The position numbers and the translations under genes are program-made. This document shows positions 35,701-47,800 of a DNA stretch of 64,000 nt, one piece after another. How positions within the stretch are numbered: the first letter of the stretch is position 1; each line of letters opens with the position of its first letter. A model generated the notes under the pieces. That model made no database searches and was not told the origin of the DNA. It worked only from the letters and a program-made list of their open reading frames with translations. The DNA comes from Liolophura sinensis (taxonomy: Eukaryota > Mollusca > Polyplacophora > Chitonida > Chitonidae), in contig NC_088295.1 of NCBI RefSeq assembly GCF_032854445.1, forward strand, positions 24,229,385 through 24,293,384, given 5' to 3'.

Positions 35701-38700
35701 AACATTAGAATGAGAGAACTAAATGCATCCACAGGACGCCATGGTGATATTTTTCAGCCAATGAATTCAGCAGTAATAGTAAAAGGTAAAATGACTTAAT
35801 TCTTGACAGAACATGTAACTGTTGTTTATTAAGTGTTAAAATGTTTCTTATGTTTTCCAAAATAGAATTAGAGTGACTTCTACACGAACATGTAAATCAG
35901 GAAGATCAAAAGAACATGTACAAATTAATCACATTTTAATCTCAAGACATTTGACCTTTTTATATGAGATCAAAAGATAAGTTGAGTTTGTAGACAAAGT
36001 AGAATGTATTTTGTGATGGTGATCTTATTCCATTTTCCTTTTGTCCAGATTGCCATGGATAATACAAGAATTTACTTATTTGGTAAGGTCTTTAATAGAT
36101 TGTAACATTTTCTTATTGTACAGGATTTACTTGTGTTAATCTTTGTTTGCCCTGAGACTGAGGCTTTCAACATGCTTCATAACCTATTGCCAGTATAAAC
36201 ACTCTAGACAGGTACATGTCTAACAAAATGCAAATGTACAGTAAGGTACATCCAAAGACATACAGTACACATTTTTTTAACCTTGGAGTAAAATCAGAAT
36301 TTCAAAATAGCTTTTCTACGCCTCGAAAACTGATGCTGGTTTTCCAGGCTGTTCTTTGTTTTTTAATATGTAATATGTTGGAGAAATGAGGTTTCAAAGG
36401 CTTAACTTGCCTGATGTTTAGGTTGAGAGAATGGCCTGTGCTAGTAGCAGGTTTATTTCAGCTCTTCTCATTTATTGTACTTACAAAGTATTATGTATTT
36501 ATTATGAGTGGACCTCTTATCACAATTCAAACTGTAACTGTTGGGCTTTAAAATGCTTAGTGAAGACATTGTTTGAATGAGACATCCAATAAGTTATGTT
36601 GAGAGTTCATGTCTCACTGAAATCTGTAAGAATTTCCAGGCTTCTGCTTTTCCGGGACTTTTCAGTAGCAGCCTCTGCTGAGCTTCTGTTTTGTTGTTGA
36701 GATGTGTAACATCTTGTTACAGATAGCACTGTTCCTAGCCGATTTTCTCTGTGTCCTTCCACCCTGTGTTTGTAGTCCTCTGATTGTGTCTTCTCTTTCC
36801 CAGCCTGGCCTAAAGGCTATGTCTAGTCATTCTGTGTAGTTCACATACATGTATCGGTAAAAGATTTATTTTAACATGGTCACATAGTGGCCCATCATTT
36901 ATTGTCCAGTGAGTTGGTGGAGTACAATGACATTCTATGTTTCTTGAAAATGTTAAACAAAAAAAAAAACATAAAAAAACATCAGCTTTGAAATATCATC
37001 TAAAGTTGTGGAGATGGAAATCCAACAAAGAGTTTGTTGTGTGTTTTAGCCTACTTACCTGAAGATGCACAAGCTGCAAGCATCTTTTCTCCTTAGTTTA
37101 CCATTCTCTGTGGAAGCAATTTAAGACTGATAGCAGTTTTGGAAGCTCATGATAATAATAGCGATGTGCTCTAGGTTAGTTTACTTTCCAGTATGCCTGA
37201 AAAGTGAATGTGTGACTAGTCTGCTTTTACAAAGGCCAATGTTAAACATGTTCACATGTGATACAATGGTGGGGACATGAACTCGAAAACTCTTTCATCT
37301 TGTCTACATTGGTGAAAAATAAGCCATATACGTTTAGGTTTTACGTTGACACCCTCAGTGTATGATATACTCCACGTGACCAGCACAGGCTTGTTGAAGA
37401 TCAGGAAACGTCGGCTTTTACTGCACAATACGGCCCCCAAAACCGATATTCCTGTAATATAAACAGTTCAACTCAATATCCACACAGTTCAATCGATCTC
37501 GGTTAGTTGTCGTCCATGTATCTGAAAAGATCGTATCCGTTATTTTTAGCCCAGTCGATGCTATTCTGTATCTTTTATTCTAGAAATAGCCCTGATTCAT
37601 CTGCTAATCTATTTCTGCAGCACGATCTTTTGAAGGTTTATGGTGGTGTACATGGTGTCTTGATGCCGAGAGATGATGGCACCGGATGCTTCGTGACCAG
37701 CGATCTGATCACTATAAGCTTGTGCAGTAACATGCCCCAGTGGGCCAAAGTGTTCGTTTCTGTGAGACGCTAGGAAAAAGCTACAGCTGGTGAAGCGTTA
37801 GTCATACAAAGTGAGTGCATGTGTGAATTCATTTCACGTGAATGTATTCTTCCAGTCGTTAAATGAAATCTGTTTCACACTGGTTACCATGGTGGTCAAT
37901 ACATGCCAAGTTCCTGGCAGCCTGTTAATCCGCCGGGGTATGTTATCTTTGAATTCGATCAACATACATGAAGGCCTGCCTCTTCCTGTACATACACGCA
38001 TGTCCTGATTTGTATACGGATGTGTAGCCTGCACATATTCTGATGTGTTTATTTTGCCTCTGTAAGCCTGTTACAACTACCGACAGATTTGCACGGTGAG
38101 AATCGAATTCTGTTATTTGTATACGGTGTTCAGTATTAGTTTGGACATGCACGTAATGAGTACATCTCTGTCAGGAATAACAAGCGATTTATCAAAACCA
38201 AAATATAGATTGATTTTGGCACAGAATTCAATGAAGCAAAGAGGAGTAGATGTGTAGTGTATATATGGGGTATGGTTATTATGATGACTGAAACCCGCGT
38301 CTGGCGCGGGTCCCACACACTTTTTGAAAGTAGGTTCACTCCTCAACTCAGTCCACTATAATAAAGCCCAAAAATCGAATTGTAAAGTGAGAGAGATGTT
38401 TTGTGGGAGAGAGATCTATGTAAGATTGAGTGGCTATCGAATATTGTTCGGTCATTATCTCTGCGAGATGTATTGGCAAAGGCACAGTTTGTTATAAGAC
38501 ATCACGGAGGAAACACTGATTAAATGCATCATCTTGTTTTCTTCACTATTCAAATGGCCATAAATCTATTCATTATTTATGCTGAACGTTATCTTAGCTG
38601 GAATATAGCGGACGTCAAAAACATAGACTGCCTTCGGGGCGTCCCGGTTTAATCGCATATAATGAATGTTTGATTTGCCTTGTGACTCCAATATAGGCTT

Positions 38701-39376
38701 TACATTTCCCCATCCATCTTCCACAATTGCCCCGCGACGCTGTGTGATAGATGGATTAACTTCCTATGTGGAATTTCAAATCGAGACGGAAAAAAGTAGC
38801 GTCGGACACATTATTGTGGTGAAACTGAAATAACGTATTATTTTGCTATCCATTTCTGAAGGCCTTGACTGAGAGATGTTTCCCAGTTACATAGTGTTTA
38901 TAGCATATTTCGATTGAGAAATTGCTTTTATCTGTCATACAGCTTGTTTGATATTGTCAGTGTCTGCCTCCCACTCCGGGTTAATGGTAGGTTTTCCAAA
39001 GACATTATGCAACACGATGTGGGCCTTCCGTGTTGTGCTCTATAATGACCGCGGAGAGATGAGTATGGCACCCCTTGTATACAGACACTCTCAAAACAGG
39101 CTTCCTGTTGTTGATTTGTGGCGTTTACATTTTTCTACCGATTGTCTGTGTATACGCATATACATACATCCTCACACACACACCTACACACACATGCACT
39201 GATACATACAGATGTAAAAGACTCTGTGTTGGGCATGACTTTCAGGCAAACATATTTTGGTTGTGGTTATGTTTATGAAGTGACATGTTTCACAGGCAGG
39301 CAATGAGTCTGCGTTCTTCAAGGTTTGACAGAGATGGAAGAACAGAAGCAGTCGTGCGAAATTTTATCAAATGAAC

Positions 39377-39475
39377 AATTAATTAATTTCATTGGTGTTT
39401 TACGTCGTACTGAAGAATATTTTACTCATCCGACGGCGGCCAGCATTATGGTGGGAGGAAATCCAACAGAGCCTT
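39377..39475 (-). mobile_element. SINE family 1 fragment
   Basis: GGTGTTTTACGTCGTACTGA through CCAGCATTATGGTGGGAGG, the 3' half on the minus strand. Confidence 0.75.
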
Positions 39476-39819
39476 AGGTCAAGCGTATGATATTTTGTTA
39501 TTAACAGAGAAGTCTACATGTACTCTATCAAGTATTTACAGAAACTCTGCATACTCAGCCAGGAATACTCCATGAAGTAAGACGGATACAGGTGAAGATT
39601 TTTTTTTAAATCAAACACTGATTATTTTAAGTTCTTGTACCCAAGGCTTCGTTTAGGTAAATGTATAAGGCGTTTTTGTTTGAACTATATATCTTATCCC
39701 TTGAGTGGAGTAGTATTGTTTATACTACTGTTTCCATGATGGGACTCTGACGCTCGCGTGCATTTAAATTTCCTTCAATGGGCCCTAACACTTTCTTGTA
39801 CTGGAATTTCAGAGTCTAT

Positions 39820-40800
39820 TCAAGGAAGAATCTTAACATTGCAAGGGCATGCAATGTATAAGCAGGCATTAAGGTCCAGCGAACGAAACTCTGTAGTGTA
39901 AGAAAGTGATAGAGTCCACTCAAGGAAACTCCTGTAAGAATGCTTAAAACGCATGTCAAGGAAACTCACGTGCAAGCAGGTGTTGGGGTCCACTAAAGGA
40001 AACTTTTTTTTTCAGACAGGCGTCGTGGTACGCTGAAGAAAAACTTCATTATAAACGGGTATTAGGGCCCACCCAAAGATAACTCCACTGTAAACAGGTG
40101 TTAGAGTACAGTTAAAGACATTCTATTACAAGCAGATTTCAGGGTCCACCGAAAGAAACTCCAGTGCAAACGGCCTTCAGAATCCACAAATGGAAACACC
40201 AGTGTAAGGTCCCCCCTATAGGCAGACTTAATGAGGCCAGTTAAGGAAACTCCTTTGTAGACGCGCGTTAGGTTCCACTCAAGGAAAACTCCAGTGTAAG
40301 GGGCATTAGGTTCCACTCAAGGAAAACTCCAGTGTAAGGGGGCATTAGGTTGCACTCAAGGAAAACTTCAGTGTAAGCAGGTAGCATGGTTCACTCAAGG
40401 AAAGCTTCAGTCAGTTTAAGCAGGTAGCATGGTTCACTCAAGAAAAACTTCAGTCAGTGTAAGCAGGTAGCATGGTTCACTCAAGGAAAGCTTCAGTCAG
40501 TGTAAGCAGGTAGCACGGTTCACTCAAGAAAAACTTCAGTCAGTGTAAGCAGGCACTATTATCCACCGAAGGAGACGCCATGCCATGTATACATGTACTC
40601 CAGTTCAAGCAAGCGTTAGACTGCATTTATGTGCAAGAAGGCTTTGGAGACCCAAGCAAAGAAACGCCAGAGTAAACAGGCGCCGGAGTCCACTCAAATA
40701 AACTCAAGTGAAAGCGGACTTCACGGTCCACTCATGGAAACGCCAGAGTAAACATGCATTAAAAGGTCCGCCAGAGGAATCCCCAGAGTAAGTAAGGGTC
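39820..40800. repeat. Degenerate 39-43-bp minisatellite
   Basis: The unit is centred on GGTTCACTCAAGGAAA followed by CTTCAGTCAGTGTAAGCAGG. It is most regular at 40240-40560 (43-bp spacing, as from GCAGGTAGC at 40377 to 40420 to 40463), with older diverged copies on both sides. No gene covers it. Confidence 0.85.
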
Positions 40801-41524
40801 GGTGTACAATGCAGGTGGATGCTAAACAATTAAAAAGACATTGGCAGCGGAATTAAGATTTGAAAAACTCAATGCGATATAAGCATGTATCCACAAGTGA
40901 TTTCTCTACTTTCTACACTACAATCCTTCATCTTTATTTAATAGCCTTAGTAAGTGGATTGTTTCAATGTTTCAAAAGACAGGCCATCGCTTCATAAATG
41001 TTAAGGACATTTTTAGTTGAAAAACCCTATTCAGGTTACTATTCTTGCTTGGGATGTAGCGCGGTTTAAGGAACTTTCTGATTATGTTAGTAACATCTAG
41101 GTGGAATTCGGCAGCGCGACACATAAGCAACATACAGTTACCTTGATAGGTACTGACTATCCTTCCCTATTAGCAGACCTTAATTAATTCAAAGTTGAAT
41201 ACGACATTATGAAGCTGAGAAATAAACTCTGTACAGCCCGCTCCTTTATACTCGCCAAACGTTAATACCTTCTAGTGGTACATAATCATGATACATGAAT
41301 AAAGGAATTAAGTAGTGAAGGAAGTGTACCACAGTTCACTAGGATGAAATGATATTACCAATTCCCCAGACTGAACATCTTATCTGGCCGAATAAAAATG
41401 ACGCAGTTTCAATATGACCGCTGTGTTTATATGAACAGTTGCAATAAAGACGTATAGCTGAGATAGGCCTACCTTTATACCTTTTCAGGCTTACTAGCAG
41501 AGATATCGTGTATAATACAAATGC

Positions 41525-41861
41525 GAGTGAGTGATGGAGTGCTTAGGGTTTAACGTCGTACTTACAAATTTTTCAGTCATATGACCACGAAGGATTCCTT
41601 AGAGTGCATGTAATGTGCATGTCTCCATGTTGCAGGACAGATTTCCATCGTTCTTCCGTCTAGTGCTGCGTCACTGAGTCGACTTACCGAAGCCAAGTTA
41701 TTCGCGCCACCCGGAGCCATTACATTCTGATACCGGTCAACCAGTCGTTGCACTATCCCCTTAATGCTGAACGCCAAGCGAGGAAGCTACAACTTCCTCT
41801 TTTAAGGTCTTAGTTGTGACCCTATCCAGGATTGACCCTGAATCTACCGCCCCCGAAGCGG
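41525..41861 (+). mobile_element. Dispersed repeat family 2, near full length
   Basis: Starts GAGTGAGTGATGGAGTGCTT, contains AACGTCGTACTTACAAATT and TGCTGAACGCCAAGCGAGG, and ends near CCCCGAAGCGG. The frame at 41577-41777 on the minus strand is not a gene. Confidence 0.78.
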
Positions 41862-44813
41862 AATACAAATATGAGCCTTTCAATGTTTAAATGAAGTGCT
41901 GCTGTCTACCCGTATATACGCGTCATTCCAAATCACTGAAAACTGCAGAGGGGCCACTACATGTACTTGAAAGTATAGCTGTAATTTCGATATATATATA
42001 TAAATTTTTAAAGACTTTTATGCTAATTTTATTTATTAAAATGATTTTAGGGAATTTGACTTTGGATTTTGTTTTAAACCGTTCGACGGTCTGATTAACA
42101 TTATACCTTAGAACTTGAAATAACATTTAAAAACTTATTATCTTTCTTAAACATAGAACAATGTCAAAGTATACAACTAACTATATGTAATAATGTACGG
42201 AATTCTCAAATTATGGACAAAGGGGTATATCTGATTTCCAAATAATACCCCCGAGGCATTTAAAACGCGCCAGATCTAATATTTCTTATCACGTGTATCG
42301 GTATAGTGTCACTGGTCTAGAATTAAGCATGACTTTTCACAGCCCACGCCATGCAGCCTTCGTCTATCGGACCTACAAGGATATACTATATATACCTGCA
42401 TACACATATGAAAAATCTCATGAAAGCAAATCAAACTAACATCACCATCAACCGCATATGTCTACTATGTCACCAGTTGGCGTTGTGATTTAAAACATTT
42501 TCCTTTTATGGACTATTTATCTTCAGCAAAGAAAATGTTCAGTACGTGAACGTTATTAACTTAGAAAGTCTTAAAACACAGCTTCAACTTCGTTGCTTTG
42601 CTTAACGTTTAATCTTACGAAATAGTCATGATTTTACCTGCTTTTGTCAATGAATAAATTTGCCTTCTTTGTTTTTAACTTTGAGGAAATGTTCAATATC
42701 TAAGAGTTGATGTAGAGTGTACAAGTATATTATCTACTTACACCTCTATTATCTGAAACACAATGATGACATAACGACATGATGATAAAAATGCAAATAT
42801 AGGGCTACATACGCACATTTGTTTGAAGAGGGGTTGCTAGTATTTAGATCTGGTATCAGAAATTATTCCAGCTGACACCTTCCATGGGTTGTATCTTACT
42901 TCCATGAAATTCTAGAAGAACTGCTTATTTTTACAGGGCGTCCCTTTCCACTCCTGACGTAACTATTAGCTATATCATCACCGCAACATAGGACCCAGAA
43001 TTTGGATTCAGAAATTAATAATACTATATCAATTATATGAATTCCTTCAAATTTACAGCGCCATTAAAAAATGGGAATAACAAATGTGTGCCTATAGAGA
43101 ACAAATTGCATTTGTGGGTACATGAAACACCAATAATACAGGAGTTGACATACATGTACCTTGCTGAATTTGCATAGCAATCGGATCAAAACTTCAGGCA
43201 TTTTCTTGGGAGGAAAGCAAAGAGTTGATTGTCATTATCCATGAACAATGGAGTCTTGGACGGAACAGAGACTTGTGTGTTGTGGGTCAGCATACATACA
43301 CACCGGTAACAATTTTCAAAGTGCATGGCGTTAGCCGTGTAATCTTGTCATATCAGCACACATAAATTAGTCTCGGCCAACCATTGATAACAAAACAATT
43401 GTCACATGTCTGAAGGTCAAACTGTATACCAAATTGTCAAGTAGTGGTAGTAGTTGTTGTATGTTATATAATAGAGTGGATATATGCACTGTATACATTT
43501 TTCATGTCAGCACATATGTTCAGAGTACAGTAATGCTATGAAAACTATAAATCCTTCAGCTCCATTTCTCCATAAATGTCCTAATTCGCTTACTAGTGTC
43601 TTGTAATGTAGGTCAGAGTATGGCTGCTGGCCAAGTGAGTCATTTCCCAAACCTAAAATAAGGCTGTGCTGATCATAAAAACTGGTTAGCATTGTTTGAA
43701 AACTAAGTCATTTAGGGCTCAAATCGATCTGATTTTATGTATATCGTTGTCAGGGAAGAGGTATACATATGATCGAATTTTAATCAGATTGGGTTCAAAT
43801 GCCCACAAACACTCCTTCATAAATGTTGCAAAAAAGTCTTCCCAGTTTATCCTTAAGCACTGAATACGTGTGGAGCATGGTGAAATTTCTTCATTCTACT
43901 TCTAGGATGCCTTTTATGCATCGTCAAAAGTTTTCTTATCCAGAGCTTTCTGATATACAATTGGCACATTTCATCTCATACATATGATTTATTTCACTTA
44001 AATGTTGGAGATGACATGATAATGAATGCATGTTAAGAAAATAATATGGCACTCAAATTCGTAGACCTCTTCATTAATATCTATTAATAATATAATTTCA
44101 GACCTATTTACCTTATATAAAATAACAGCACTGGATCCCTTTATCAATCTCAGAACTTATTTCAGTCTAAATTATTGCTGCTTATCAAACAAAGATTTGA
44201 CAAAATGTTTAAAATAACCCAAGAAACATAATACTAAAAAAAAAAACCTTCTTATGCGCATGAATCTTTTCCCAACTGAAGGCTGCCTGATGTACTGCGT
44301 CTGCCTGCACAATAGCCAATACAGGCCAAATCATTAGGATAATTTCTGCAGATCAACATATGCATTTGACACTGGCTCCTCAGGATAAAAATAATCAAAC
44401 GGTTAGCACAATATAAGTATTGTAATTATTCAGAGCTGCTGTCACATGTAAACAAGTAAATCTCAGGCCTGATCAGGAGTGGCTGGCCCTTATGCCCATT
44501 TTGAATTGTAACAATTCTGACTGGTGATAAAATAAAGGTCAGTTTTAAGATCAGGTCTATGACAAGTCAGTATAGCGAGTAGTACCAGACATACACAATA
44601 TCCTATTATAAGTTGAACGTCTCAAATCCATGTTAAAAAAAATGAATATTGGCTTAAATCGTGACTGACAGAGTTAATTACAATGAAAACATGAGATAGC
44701 AGATGTCTGTTGGTGTTATACCCACAAACTGACATATCTGATTCTATCACACTAATTCTTGTCTTCCTCCATAAACAAAGCAATATCATGGACCAAAAAT
44801 CGAGCCCAAAATA

Positions 44814-47800
44814 TCAGCTTCCAGTTGTCTCCCTTTGCTTGTATACTTGGTTCAGGGCATCTCTCAGCCTACAGAGAGTCTGGAAGTGGGTTTGCATCTT
44901 AGCCACACATTTGGTCAGGTGATCCAGTACAGAATCCTGTAAATTATATATAAACATGTCAACCATATTCAAACTAAATTATGGTTTTAGTGAACAATTT
45001 TAAACCAATCCAATATAAGGATTTTATATATGGATTTTAATATAATGTAAAAGGATGGACACTGAAAAAACCTTTTTATTCAAGATTATGACAGGATAGG
45101 ACAATTAACTCTTTAAATCTTCAGCATCACATAAATCAATATTGCTCACTCAGTTTGAGAAGCAGCTGTTTGTATCAACTCAGACATTTTTATGCACAGT
45201 GTCCTATAGATTAGAAACTGCAGTAAAGTGTGCAAGTAGACCTGTAGTAACAAACTTGTGACTTGCATTGTCAGCACTGACAGCCCAGTCTACTATGTCT
45301 GTACAGGTGGTGATTTGTGTGACAGTAGAAGTGTACTTACAAACTCATATTGTGCAAGATCAGCACTGACAGCCCAGTCTACTGTGTCTATAGAGGTGGT
45401 GATTTGATTTTTTTTTCTTTTTTGATTGTTGTTTTACGCCATACTCAAGAATATTTTACTTATACGACAACGGTCAGCATTATGGTAGGTGGAAACCAGG
45501 CAGAGCCAGGGGGAAAACCATGACCATCCGCAGGTTGTTGACAGACCTTCCCACATACGGCCGGAGAGGAAGCCAGCATGAGCTGATCTTGAACTCACAG
45601 CGACTGCATTGGTTAGAGGCTTCTAACCGACTGAGCCACGGAGATTTGTGTGATAGCAAAAGTGTACTTACAAACTTGTAATGAGCAAGGTCAGCACTGA
45701 CAGCCCAGTCTACTGTGTCTGTACAGGTGGTGATTTGTGTGATAGTAGAAGTGTACTTACAAACTTGTAATGAGCAAGATCAGCACTGACAGCCCAGTCT
45801 ACTGTGTCTGCACAGGAAGTGACTTGTGTGATAGTAGACGTGTACTTACAAACTTGTAATGATCAAGATCAGCACTGACAGCCCAGTCTACTGTGTCTGT
45901 ACAGGAAGTGACTTGGGGGATAGTAGAAGTGTACTTACAAAGTTGTAATGATCAAGATCAGCACTGACAGCCCAGTCTACTGTGTCTGTACAGGAAGTGA
46001 CTTGTGTGATAGTAGAAGTGTGCTTACAAACTTGTAATGATCAAGATCAGCACTGACAGCCCAGTCTACTGTGTCTGTACAGGAAGTGACTTGTGTGATA
46101 GTAGAAGTGTACTTACAAACTTGTAATGGGCAAGATCAGCACTGACAGCCCAGTCTACTGTGTCTATAGAGGTGGTTACTTGTGTGGTAGTAGAAGTGTA
46201 CTTACAAACTTGTAATGAGCAAGGTCAGCATTGATAGCAGAGTCTGCTACAAACTTGTAATGAGCAAGTTCAGCACTGACAGCCCAGTCTACTGTGTCTA
46301 AGGGAGGTGACTTGGGGGATAGTAGAAGTGTACTTACAAACTTGTAATGAGCAAGATCAGCACTGACAGCCCAGTCTACTGTGTCTGTACAGGAAGTGAC
46401 TTGTGTGATAGTAGAAGTGTACTTACAAACTTGTAATGGGCAAGATCAGCACTGACAGCCCAGTCTACTGTGTCTATAGAGGTGGTTACTTGTGTGGTAG
46501 TAGAAGTGTACTTACAAACTTGTAATGAGCAAGGTCAGCATTGATAGCAGAGTCTGCTACAAACTTGTAATGAGCAAGTTCAGCACTGACAGCCCAGTCT
46601 ACTGTGTCTAAGGGAGGTGACTTGGGGGATAGTAGAAGTGTACTTATAAACTTGTAATGAGCAAGATCAGCACTGACAGCCCAGTCTACTGTGTCTGTAC
46701 AGGAAGTGACTTGTGTGATAGTAGAAGTGTACTTATAAACTTGTAATGAGCAAGATCAGCACTGACAGCCCAGTCTACTCTGTCTGTACAGGAAGTGACA
46801 TGGGGGATAGTAGAAGTGTACTTACAAAGTTGTAATGATCAAGATCAGCACTGACAGCCCAGTCTACTCTGTCTGTACAGGTGGTGATTTTTGTGATAGT
46901 AGAAGTGTACTTACAAACTTGTAATGATCAAGATCAGCACTGGCAGCCCAGTCTACTCTGTCTGTACAGGTGGTGATTTTTGTGATAGTAGAAGTGTACT
47001 TACAAAGTTGTAATGATCAAGATCAGCACTGACAGCCCAGTCTACTCTGTCTGTACAGGTGGTGATTTTTGTGATAGTAGAAGTGTACTTACAAACTTGT
47101 AATGCTCAAGATCAGCACTGACAGCCCAGTCTACTCTGTCTGTACAGGTGGTGATTTTTGTGATAGTAGAAGTGTACTTACAAAGTTGTAATGATCAAGA
47201 TCAGCACTGGCAGCCCAGTCTACTCTGTCTGTACAGGTGGTGATTTTTGTGATAGTAGAAGTGTACTTACAAACTTGTAATGATCAAGATCAGCACTGAC
47301 AGCCCAGTCTACTGTGTCTGTGCAGGAAGTGACTTGTGTGATAGTAGAAGTGTACTTACAAAGTTGTAATGATCAAGATCAGCACTGACAGCCCAGTCTA
47401 CTGTGTCTGTACAGGAAGTGACTTGGGGGATAGTAGAAGTGTACTTACAAAGTTGTAATGATCAAGATCAGCACTGACAGCCCAGTCTACTGTGTCTGTG
47501 CAGGAAGTGACTTGTGTGATAGTAGAAGTGTACTTACAAACTTGTAATGAGCAAGATCAGCACTGACAGCCCAATCTACTGTGTCTGTACAGGAAGTGAC
47601 TTGTGTGATAGTAGAAGTGTACTTACAAACTTGTAATGGGCAAGATCAGCACTGACAGCCCAGTCTACTGTGTCTATAGAGGTGGTTACTTGTGTGATAG
47701 TAGAAGTGTACTTACAAACTTGTAATGAGCAAGGTCAGCATTGATAGCAGAGTCTGCTACAAACTTGTAATGATCAAGATCAGCACTGACCGCCCAGTCT

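Larger units (their letters stand above)
35701..44813. other. Intergenic stretch between DCUN1D3 and HAUS2
   Basis: No supported gene. Contains a SINE fragment (39377-39475), the minisatellite at 39820-40800, a CA-rich tract near 39165-39200 and a family 2 repeat (41525-41861). Confidence 0.5.

Noticed and set aside
41577-41777. 66-residue frame
   Set aside because: Lies within dispersed repeat family 2; equivalent frames occur in its other copies.
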